A program made the position numbers and the translations under genes. Positions 1 through 4,715 of a stretch of 5,945 nt of DNA are shown here, one piece after another. Numbering within the stretch: the stretch's first letter is position 1; each line of letters begins with the position of its first letter. The notes under the pieces are model-generated. The model was not told the DNA's origin, did no database searches, and saw nothing but the letters and a program-made list of their open reading frames with translations. Source of the DNA: Planctomycetota bacterium (GTDB taxonomy: Bacteria > Planctomycetota > B129-G9); assembly GCA_003644325.1 (NCBI GenBank), contig QNCA01000100.1, positions 1 through 5,945 on the forward strand, read 5' to 3'.

Positions 1-5
1 ACCTC

Positions 6-74
6 GGTGACTGTCACCAATTACGGAGCCGTTCCGACCTTGTCGGAACGGATCGTAGATTGGTGACTGTCACC
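6..74 (-). repeat. Hairpin repeat element, copy A
   Basis: A 69-bp element bounded on both sides by the identical 13-bp palindrome GGTGACTGTCACC (6-18 and 62-74). Inside it, a perfect 10-bp stem CCGTTCCGAC / GTCGGAACGG (29-38 with 42-51) closes a 3-nt loop. The partly complementary flanks AATTACG and CGTAGATT extend the stem toward the ends. Read on the minus strand, the inner flanks (AATCTACGATCCG on one side, CGGCTCCGTAATT on the other) match copy C at 1013-1054 almost base for base, while the central stem does not. The orientation given is relative to copies B and C. It lies about 150 nt past the 3' end of the zinc-ribbon gene. No transposase is present nearby. Confidence 0.85.
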
Positions 75-133
75 GTAAGGTGTTATGAAACAGCAGATTA
101 TAATCAAGCACCCACCATCATCCGGAAAAAGTC

Positions 134-202
134 AGTCAACTTGAGTAATCTACGAATCTCGTTCGACAGGCTCACGAGATTCCGTAGTTAGTGACAGTCA
201 CC
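134..202 (+). repeat. Hairpin repeat element, copy B (left end degenerate)
   Basis: Second copy of the same family, opposite in orientation to copy A. Its right end, CCGTAGTTAGTGACAGTCACC (182-202), matches copy A read on the minus strand at 19 of 21 bases. The left inner flank AATCTACGA (147-155) is identical to that of copy A. The centre is a different stem, CTACG-AATCTCGT (150-162) pairing with ACGAGATT-C-CGTAG (174-187), around an 11-nt loop. The left 13-bp palindrome is not recognisable: the 13 bases at the expected place (134-146) contain only the small palindrome TCAACTTGA. The element ends 19 nt from the stop codon of the minus-strand gene, so its hairpin could shape the 3' end of that mRNA. 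No T-run follows it, so I do not call it an intrinsic terminator. Confidence 0.75.
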
Positions 203-221
203 GAAGCCAGATTGAGTATGT

Positions 222-860
222 TTATTCGGGGCTTTGGGCTTCTTCTTTTTTCGCTTCGGTTTCAGCCGGCCCTTCGTCGGGGGGGGATGAGTGGGTGACC
301 GTGCCCAGTTTTTCGCCGGTGGCGATGTTGGTGCCGCAGTTGACGCAGATGACGCCGTCGGTCGGCATGGGCGCTCCGCAGAAGGGGCACGGTTTCGTTT
401 CGGCTTCCTCTGCTGATTTTGCCGCCGTCGCGGGTTTGGGCTTCTCCGCCGGTCTCGGTGCGGAGGCCGCCTCGGCGGGTTTCTCGGGGTGATGTGTCTC
501 CGAGGTCTCCGCCTGTTTGACGGGTTCATCAAACCCGATGTTCGACGGCAACTCCAGGTCGGACAGTTCTATGTCGGCAAACTCCTCCATGTCCTTTGCG
601 AAATCGTCCTGCGGCGTCTCGGGGGCGGCTTCGGGCGGGAATGCAGGCCGGGGCGACGCTTCCTGTGCAGGGGTCACGCCTTCCTCGACTATTTCCCTGT
701 GCAGGTGGTTGGAACGGGCCTTCTGCATCAGGAGGCGCAGTTCGTCGTGCTCGGGCACGACAATAAGGCCGCCGCACACGGGGCACGTGCCGCGCTTGCC
801 CGCCATGTCCATCCTTACTTCGAGCAGCGTTCCACACTTGTGTTTTACCACTACGGGCAT
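222..860 (-). CDS. Two-zinc-ribbon protein of unknown function, planctomycete style
   Basis: Encodes 212 residues with no signal peptide or membrane segment, so probably cytosolic. The N-terminal ribbon has H7, C9, C26 and C29 (KHKCG ... GTCPVCGG), then the VVP ending common in planctomycete proteins. The first half has an H-x-C pair where a CxxC knuckle is usual. Residues about 60-155 are low complexity, rich in Pro, Ala and Glu, with an acidic patch near 85-112, and are probably disordered. A second, canonical ribbon spans 158-175 (CPFC ... CVNC) and is followed by TGEKL and an acidic tail. In many related proteins such a ribbon precedes membrane helices; none are present here. The start at 860 places the first ribbon directly at the N-terminus and lies downstream of a good promoter, although no strong Shine-Dalgarno sequence is seen. 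The gene is divergent from mtaB. The function is not known; binding of nucleic acid or protein is only a guess from the ribbons. Confidence 0.85.
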   Translation of the reverse strand: MPVVVKHKCGTLLEVRMDMAGKRGTCPVCGGLIVVPEHDELRLLMQKARSNHLHREIVEEGVTPAQEASPRPAFPPEAAPETPQDDFAKDMEEFADIELSDLELPSNIGFDEPVKQAETSETHHPEKPAEAASAPRPAEKPKPATAAKSAEEAETKPCPFCGAPMPTDGVICVNCGTNIATGEKLGTVTHSSPPDEGPAETEAKKEEAQSPE

Positions 861-929
861 CTGGATATGTCTCTATAGAGTTTCGGTTCTTCTCGCAAAC
901 GGCATCCCATCAGGTTTACCTGTATGAGT

Positions 930-957
930 ATCATAACCTATCGGCGAGAATTGTCAA
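930..957 (-). promoter_or_regulatory. Sigma70-type promoter of the zinc-ribbon gene
   Basis: On the minus strand there is a perfect -35 box TTGACA (957-952), a 16-nt spacer, and a -10 box TATGAT (935-930), which matches the consensus at 5 of 6 bases. Transcription would begin near 922, giving a leader of about 60 nt. The leader contains a perfect 10-bp palindrome CTCTATAGAG (871-880) just ahead of the start codon at 860. The match is made by eye to the housekeeping consensus. Confidence 0.7.
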
Positions 958-999
958 TTCCTTGGGAGCATGCAAGAACCCTGAGTGGCCGTTTGGCGC

Positions 1000-1067
1000 G
1001 GTGACAGTCACCATCTACGATCCGCCCCCGATACATCGGGGACGGCTTCGTAATGATGACGGTCACC
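1000..1067 (+). repeat. Hairpin repeat element, copy C
   Basis: A 68-bp element with a perfect left palindrome GGTGACAGTCACC (1000-1012) and a slightly altered right copy GATGACGGTCACC (1055-1067). With the next three bases, the right copy also forms the palindrome GACGGTCACCGTC (1058-1070). The inner flanks ATCTACGATCCG (1013-1024) and CGGCTTCGTAAT (1043-1054) match copy A read on its minus strand at 23 of 24 bases. The centre instead holds the unrelated stem CCCCGA / TCGGGG (1026-1031 with 1036-1041), extended by CCG / CGG. It sits between two divergent promoters and upstream of both predicted start sites, so neither main transcript should include it. This suggests a role at the DNA level, or simply an insertion site. 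Confidence 0.8.
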
Positions 1068-1115
1068 GTCGCGGCCCTTCCAAAATTCTTGCGTGCTCCC
1101 GGGCGGCGGGAATGG

Positions 1116-1144
1116 TTTGCATCGGGCGTCGGCGGCGATATAAT
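1116..1144 (+). promoter_or_regulatory. Sigma70-type promoter of the mtaB-nrnA-udg operon
   Basis: A -35 box TTTGCA (1116-1121, 4 of 6 consensus bases), a 17-nt spacer, and a perfect -10 box TATAAT (1139-1144). Transcription would begin near 1151, leaving a leader of about 25 nt before the start codon at 1176. This placement makes the upstream in-frame ATG codons at 1053 and 1143 unlikely starts, because both precede the predicted transcript. Confidence 0.65.
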
Positions 1145-1175
1145 GTCACATTCTTTTCGTTGCGAGCGCGAGGTG

Positions 1176-2495
1176 ATGAGCGGCACACTTGAGACATTCC
1201 ACCTGATGACTTTCGACTGTAAGGTCAATCTATATGAGAGCGGCCTGTTGCGCTCGCAGTGTGTCCGAGCGGGGCTGGGGGAGAGGCGTGAACTTGTTGA
1301 AGCGGACCTTGTGATAATAAACACGTGCGGAGTTACCGCGAGCGCCGTCGGCAAGTCGCGCAGGGCGGCAAGGCGCGCCCTGCGGAAAAACCCGAAGGCG
1401 GTCGTCGTTGCCACGGGATGCGCGGTCGATTTGAACCGAGCGGACTTCGAGGCAATCGAGGGCGTCCGCATCGTGCCTCATTCCGAGAAGGCGCATTTTC
1501 TGGAGAAGTTGCTGCGCGTTTCTCCGGGGCGCGTGGTGCCGGAGTGCCGCAGGACGCGCGCGCTGCTGAAGGTTCAGGACGGCTGCGACAGGCTTTGCAC
1601 ATATTGCGTGGTGCCGCACGTGCGCTCCAGGCTGTGGAGCAAGCCGCTGGACGAGGCGCTGGAGGAGGCGCGCTGCCTGGCGCGGCGCGGCCACAGGGAA
1701 ATCGTGCTGACGGGTGTGAGGCTGGGGCTGTACGACGGCGGGGGAGAAGACTCGCCGGCGCGGCTGCTCGCGGCGCTGGAGGATGTGGATGGTCTGGCGA
1801 GGGTGCGGCTGAGTTCCATCGACTTAAACGATGTGAGCGACGCGCTGCTCGAGGCGATGGCGCGCTCGACGAAGTTCTGCCCGCACCTTCACATCTCTTT
1901 GCAAAGCGGCGACGATGCGCTCCTGGCGCGGATGCACCGGCCCTATGATTCCGGCGGGTACCTGCGCCGCTTGGGCGAAATACGCCGGGCGCTGGGGCGC
2001 GTGGCGATAACGACCGACGTTATCGTGGGCTTCCCAGGCGAGAGCGAGGAGCAGTTCGAGAACACGCTGCGCGTATGTCGGGAGGCGGCGTTCAGCAAGA
2101 TTCACATATTCCCGTTCAGCGCGCGGCCGCCTGCGCCCGCCGCCGACATGCCGGACAAGATAGACCCCCGCGAAATTCGGCGGCGTGTGGGCGCGCTCGC
2201 AGCACTGGAGCGTGAACTGGCCATGAACTATCGCAGGGCGATGCTCGGCGACGTGGTCGAGGTCCTGGTGGAAGGTCGCGTTGACGGCATGCTGGAGGGC
2301 AAGACGCGCGACTATGTGACGGTCGCGTTCGAGGGAGAAGATTCGCTGACGGGAGGAATCGTCCGCCTGCAGATTACCGATGTCGGCCCGTACGGGCATT
2401 CACAATCGAGGCTCACGAATGCAAATCGAGAAAGAAATATTCGAAATCATCAAGAGGTCAAAGCGCGTACTGTTGACTTCGCACGAACGGATTGA
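1176..2495 (+). CDS. mtaB: tRNA t6A37 methylthiotransferase MtaB (radical SAM)
   Basis: Encodes 439 residues, normal for the family. MtaB adds a methylthio group to N6-threonylcarbamoyladenosine at position 37 of tRNAs, giving ms2t6A, which steadies decoding. The N-terminal MTTase domain supplies three cysteines for one [4Fe-4S] cluster: C15 (DCKVN), C51 (NTCGVT) and C82 (ATGC). The radical SAM core carries CDRLCTYC (C137, C141, C144) for the second cluster, followed by HISLQSG near 239 and TTDVIVGFPGE near 279. LTGVRLGLY and VRLSSID favour MtaB over MiaB or RimO. A TRAM RNA-binding domain covers about 357-407. The last 32 residues lie beyond TRAM, and most of them are read from DNA that also encodes the start of nrnA, so this tail is probably not conserved. 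The start at 1176 fits the family N-terminus (ETFHLMTFDCKVN). A GAGG lies only 2 nt ahead of it, an unusually short spacing. First gene of a three-gene operon. Confidence 0.92.
   Translation: MSGTLETFHLMTFDCKVNLYESGLLRSQCVRAGLGERRELVEADLVIINTCGVTASAVGKSRRAARRALRKNPKAVVVATGCAVDLNRADFEAIEGVRIVPHSEKAHFLEKLLRVSPGRVVPECRRTRALLKVQDGCDRLCTYCVVPHVRSRLWSKPLDEALEEARCLARRGHREIVLTGVRLGLYDGGGEDSPARLLAALEDVDGLARVRLSSIDLNDVSDALLEAMARSTKFCPHLHISLQSGDDALLARMHRPYDSGGYLRRLGEIRRALGRVAITTDVIVGFPGESEEQFENTLRVCREAAFSKIHIFPFSARPPAPAADMPDKIDPREIRRRVGALAALERELAMNYRRAMLGDVVEVLVEGRVDGMLEGKTRDYVTVAFEGEDSLTGGIVRLQITDVGPYGHSQSRLTNANRERNIRNHQEVKARTVDFARTD
2408..2411 (+). promoter_or_regulatory. Ribosome binding site that fixes the nrnA start
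   Basis: GAGG lies 7 nt before the ATG at 2419. An earlier in-frame ATG at 2380 would add 13 residues unlike the family N-terminus. The site lies inside the 3' end of mtaB, so ribosomes finishing mtaB pass directly over it. Confidence 0.7.
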
Positions 2496-3411
2496 CGGCG
2501 ACGGCGTCGGCTCGGAACTCGCCGTGCATTTGGCGCTGAGGCGACTGGGGACGCCGTCGAGCGTAATCAACGTGGGAGAAATTCCGGCGATATACCGCTT
2601 TCTCCCGTGCGCGGACGAGGCGAAGGTTTACCCGGAGGGCTGGCGCGACGACTTTGATTTATGTATCGCACTGGACAGCGGCACGCCGGACAGGTTTGAA
2701 GACATATACAAGAAGATTGCCCCGCTGGGCGTGCAAATAGTCAACATCGACCACCATTACTCAAACACGCGCTACGGGTCCGTGAACTGGGTGGGCGACG
2801 AGTTCAGTTCCACCGGCGAGATGATATATCGTTTTCTCCGCGGGAACGGCCTGGAGATAACGTCCGAAATCGCCGCGTGCCTCTACACGGCCATGATAAC
2901 GGATACCGGGCGTTTCTGTTACTCAAATACGCGCGTGAGCACCCTGGAAGCGGCGGCGGACCTGATGAGGTGCGGCGCGGCGCCGAGCGATATAACGCAT
3001 CGCCTCTACCGGGCGGAACGGCTGGAGGTGTTTCGTCTGAAGAGCCTTGCCATGTCCACGCTCCAGACCGCCGCCGGCGGCAAGGTCGCCATGATGCACG
3101 TGACGGTCGATATGCACCGGGAGACAAACACCACGTACCTGGACACACAGGATTTTGTTGACATACCGAAGTCGATAGGGGGCGTCGAGGTGGGGATACT
3201 GCTGCGCGAGATTGCGGAGGACCACAAGACGCGCGTGAGCCTGCGGACCGAGGGCGGCGTGGACGCGAACGAGATCGCGGCGGAGTTCGGTGGAGGCGGC
3301 CACAGGCGCGCAGCCGGGTGCAGGTATGACGGCGACATCGCCTCCGCCCGGGAAGCCGTCGTCGCCGTGGTCCTGCGGCATCTCAGGAAGGCGGGAATCC
3401 ATGAAGGGTGA
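2419..3411 (+). CDS. nrnA: DHH/DHHA1 phosphoesterase, NrnA-type oligoribonuclease and pAp phosphatase
   Basis: Encodes 330 residues, the usual NrnA length. Family members degrade RNAs of 2-5 nucleotides to mononucleotides and dephosphorylate 3'-phosphoadenosine 5'-phosphate in the cytosol. The DHH domain shows the metal-binding series: H22, D26 and D28 in SHERIDGDGVGS, D86 in CIALDSG, the DHH signature D111-H112-H113 in NIDHHYSN, and D162 in ITDTGRF. The C-terminal DHHA1 domain carries the substrate loop GGGGHRRAAG (291-300). All expected catalytic residues are present. There are no membrane or PAS/GGDEF segments, so it is not a GdpP-type c-di-AMP phosphodiesterase. Soluble DhhP/Pde2 relatives, which cleave cyclic dinucleotides or pApA, share this layout and cannot be excluded by sequence. 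It overlaps mtaB by 77 nt and the next gene by 11 nt, so translation is probably coupled. Confidence 0.9.
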   Translation: MQIEKEIFEIIKRSKRVLLTSHERIDGDGVGSELAVHLALRRLGTPSSVINVGEIPAIYRFLPCADEAKVYPEGWRDDFDLCIALDSGTPDRFEDIYKKIAPLGVQIVNIDHHYSNTRYGSVNWVGDEFSSTGEMIYRFLRGNGLEITSEIAACLYTAMITDTGRFCYSNTRVSTLEAAADLMRCGAAPSDITHRLYRAERLEVFRLKSLAMSTLQTAAGGKVAMMHVTVDMHRETNTTYLDTQDFVDIPKSIGGVEVGILLREIAEDHKTRVSLRTEGGVDANEIAAEFGGGGHRRAAGCRYDGDIASAREAVVAVVLRHLRKAGIHEG

Positions 3412-4129
3412 CGAAAAGAAATCCCCGGACTCCGTGCCGGGCGCCGTCAAGCGGCGCGTGTGGCTGGAGCGGAGTTTCGGCAGGGATGGCATTTACCGCA
3501 AGAGGTCCGGGGGTGAAGCGTCGCGGCCTTCCGCCCGGGCGGACGCCCCTGCATCGGCCCGGGCCGCGCTGGAGGCATTGGCCGCCGAGGTCGCCGCCTG
3601 CACCCGGTGCGGCCTCTACGAGGATGCGACGCAGGGGGTGCTCGGGGCGGGCAACCCGCAGGCGGACCTGATATTCGTCGGAGAGGCGCCGGGGGCCGAA
3701 GAGGACAGAGTGGGCGAGCCGTTCGTCGGGCGCGCGGGGAAACTCCTCGACAAGATACTCAAGGCGATGGGCCTCGAAAGGTCGGATGTTTACATAACAA
3801 ACGTGATAAAGCACCGTCCGCCGGGCAACCGGACGCCGACGAAGTATGAGATAGGACGCTGCCACCATTTCCTCCTGGCGCAGTTGGAGATAATCAAGCC
3901 GAAGGTCATCTGCGCGCTGGGCGCGCCCGCGGCGCAGACGCTGCTCAACACCGACAGGAGCATAGGGCTGCTCCGCGGGAGGTTTCATCCTTATCCGGAC
4001 GACCCGCGGATACCGGTCATGCCCACCTACCACCCCGCGTATCTCTTGCGGAACGCCCGCGACAAGGGCAAGGTCTGGGAGGACATGAAGAAGATAATGG
4101 AGAAACTGGGCAAGCCGGTGCCGAAGTAG
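3401..4129 (+). CDS. udg: Family-4 uracil-DNA glycosylase (iron-sulfur type)
   Basis: Encodes 242 residues. It would excise uracil from DNA at deaminated cytosines, opening base-excision repair. Motif A is GEAPGAEED (94-102) followed by [13 protein letters not shown], and motif B is HPAYLLR (211-217). [11 protein letters not shown] (172-182) is also typical. Family-4 enzymes bind a [4Fe-4S] cluster with four cysteines. Here C67 and C70 (CTRC) and C154 (GRCHHF) are present, but the third ligand position, normally in a KCRPP motif, is His138 ([11 protein letters not shown]). The first 60 or so residues are a basic, low-complexity extension before the conserved [11 protein letters not shown] start. 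The ATG at 3401 was chosen because it overlaps the nrnA stop by only 11 nt and has AGGA (3385-3388) and a GGCGGGA stretch upstream; longer in-frame starts at 3290 and 3326 lie deep inside nrnA. Last gene of the operon, 1 nt before a terminator stem. Confidence 0.92.
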   Translation: MKGDEKKSPDSVPGAVKRRVWLERSFGRDGIYRKRSGGEASRPSARADAPASARAALEALAAEVAACTRCGLYEDATQGVLGAGNPQADLIFVGEAPGAEEDRVGEPFVGRAGKLLDKILKAMGLERSDVYITNVIKHRPPGNRTPTKYEIGRCHHFLLAQLEIIKPKVICALGAPAAQTLLNTDRSIGLLRGRFHPYPDDPRIPVMPTYHPAYLLRNARDKGKVWEDMKKIMEKLGKPVPK

Positions 4130-4130
4130 T

Positions 4131-4165
4131 CGGCAGGCGGGGTCAGACCCGCCGCCGCCGTTTTT
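4131..4165 (+). terminator. Rho-independent terminator of the operon
   Basis: The stem CGGC-(A)-GGCGGG (4131-4141) pairs with CCCGCC-GCCG (4148-4157). That is 10 GC-only pairs with a single bulged A and a 6-nt loop, followed by CCG and a TTTTT run (4161-4165). It begins 1 nt after the udg stop codon. The loop region also contains the odd-centred palindrome GGGTC-A-GACCC (4140-4150), which gives a competing smaller hairpin. Confidence 0.8.
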
Positions 4166-4501
4166 GCTTGCACGGCGAGTTTCGGCATGTCACACTGTAG
4201 TAGTGTGAACCTTGAGAGAACGAGCGATGAAAACTGACCCGCCCCCCGAAAAAAGTACAGGGTTGAATGGGAGGATCTGAAAGGCGCATCCTTTCAACAG
4301 GTCGGACGGTGACTGGCGGACGTTTTGGACGTTGGATTTTGGCCCCTCGCTTCCCCCGCTTCACTTACGGGTAGACAATTGGACATCGGGTTTTATCGGA
4401 TGCCGGATATCGGAGGGCGGATGAATCTTGGCGTCCCTGGCGTCTTGGCGGTGAGAGAATCGAAAAGGGAAAATAATCCGTGTCCATCAGCGGCCATCTG
4501 C
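4166..4501. other. Gene-free stretch with small hairpins, no supported CDS
   Basis: No codon-like reading frame with family resemblance is visible on either strand. It contains a hairpin at 4190-4208 (listed separately) and a second perfect 7-bp stem TGAAAGG / CCTTTCA (4278-4284 with 4290-4296). In the second, TTCAAC (4293-4298) can alternatively pair with GTTGAA (4262-4267). CTGACCCGCC (4234-4243) is an inverted near-copy of GGCGGGGTCAG in the terminator (4136-4146). ATCGG recurs at 4385, 4395 and 4409, and TGGCGTC recurs near 4429-4446. The stretch reads like eroded non-coding sequence. No convincing promoter was found. Confidence 0.5.
4190..4208. other. Perfect inverted repeat, hairpin or operator-like
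   Basis: TCACACT (4190-4196) and AGTGTGA (4202-4208) are exact complements around the 5-nt spacer GTAGT. It could be a hairpin past the operon terminator or a dimeric protein site. No T-run follows, and no gene start is nearby to assign it to. Confidence 0.5.
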
Positions 4502-4692
4502 GACGCGGACAAATACTCCGACGTAATGGACGAGATTGAGGAAATCGTGAAGAGCATAAAGTTCGTGGAATAGCGGGAAAATAGGTCACAGCAGGCAGAA
4601 GGCAGAAGTATCTGCGTCCATCAGCGTTTCCCTCTCCTACTTGCTACTCGCCTACTTTCCTGCTGTTCTTCGGTCTTCGGTCATCGGTCTTG
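4482..4692 (+). repeat. Short direct and tandem repeats in the intergenic stretch
   Basis: GTCCATCAGCG occurs twice (4482-4492 and 4616-4626), each time close to an ATCTGCG word. The heptamer GGCAGAA is repeated in tandem at 4594-4607. A second heptamer, TCTTCGG, occurs at 4667-4673 and 4674-4680, followed by the variant TCATCGG (4681-4687). The pseudogene remnant lies inside this span. The pattern suggests slippage and repeat insertion rather than a functional array. Confidence 0.55.
4502..4573 (+). pseudogene. C-terminal remnant of a paralogue of the downstream secreted protein
   Basis: The last 23 codons before the TAG at 4571-4573 read DADKYSDVMDEIEEIVKSIKF-VE. They align without gaps to the end of the visible downstream protein (residues 386-404, NTYKNVRDAIIKCVNSIEF), sharing Y, V, D, I, V, S, I and F in the same register. 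Upstream of 4502 the frame loses any protein-like character and carries repeat-like DNA. A short open frame from 4325 exists but has no ribosome binding site and no plausible N-terminal sequence. I read this as the surviving 3' end of a tandem duplicate whose 5' part was deleted or replaced. The match is short, so common descent is likely but not proven. Confidence 0.45.
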
Positions 4693-4703
4693 ATAACACA
4701 TTC

Positions 4704-4710
4704 GGAGGAG
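4704..4710 (+). promoter_or_regulatory. Strong Shine-Dalgarno of the secreted-protein gene
   Basis: GGAGGAG lies 5 nt before the ATG at 4716 and is the strongest ribosome binding site in the window. It fixes the start and shows that the frame running off the window is a real gene. No convincing -35/-10 pair was found upstream. Confidence 0.8.
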
Positions 4711-4715
4711 AAGTA

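Noticed and set aside
99..104. TATAAT as a plus-strand promoter
   Set aside because: No acceptable -35 box at 16-18 nt, and no plus-strand gene follows.
134..202. Repeat copy B as an intrinsic terminator of the zinc-ribbon gene
   Set aside because: A hairpin lies past the stop codon, but there is no T-run on the transcribed side; kept as a repeat only.
6..202. CRISPR array
   Set aside because: The palindromic repeats are few, unevenly spaced, in mixed orientation, and the inner segments are hairpins rather than unique spacers.
489..927. Plus-strand open frames opposite the zinc-ribbon gene
   Set aside because: They are antisense shadows of a GC-rich gene. The minus-strand frame has two zinc ribbons and a promoter; these have no recognisable features.
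1053..1175. Longer mtaB start at ATG 1053 (or 1143)
   Set aside because: 1053 lies inside repeat copy C and 1143 lies inside the -10 box; both precede the predicted transcript start, and the extra residues are unlike the MtaB N-terminus.
1325..1948. 207-codon frame inside mtaB
   Set aside because: Out-of-frame shadow of a strongly supported gene, with the Arg/Ala/Gly bias of GC-rich alternate frames.
4262..4298. Attenuator or riboswitch with alternative stems
   Set aside because: Two mutually exclusive pairings exist, but no gene starts within 400 nt downstream and no known riboswitch core is visible.
4325..4501. N-terminal part of an 82-codon frame as a small gene
   Set aside because: No ribosome binding site, repeat-like DNA and no protein-like character; only its last 24 codons resemble a real protein end.
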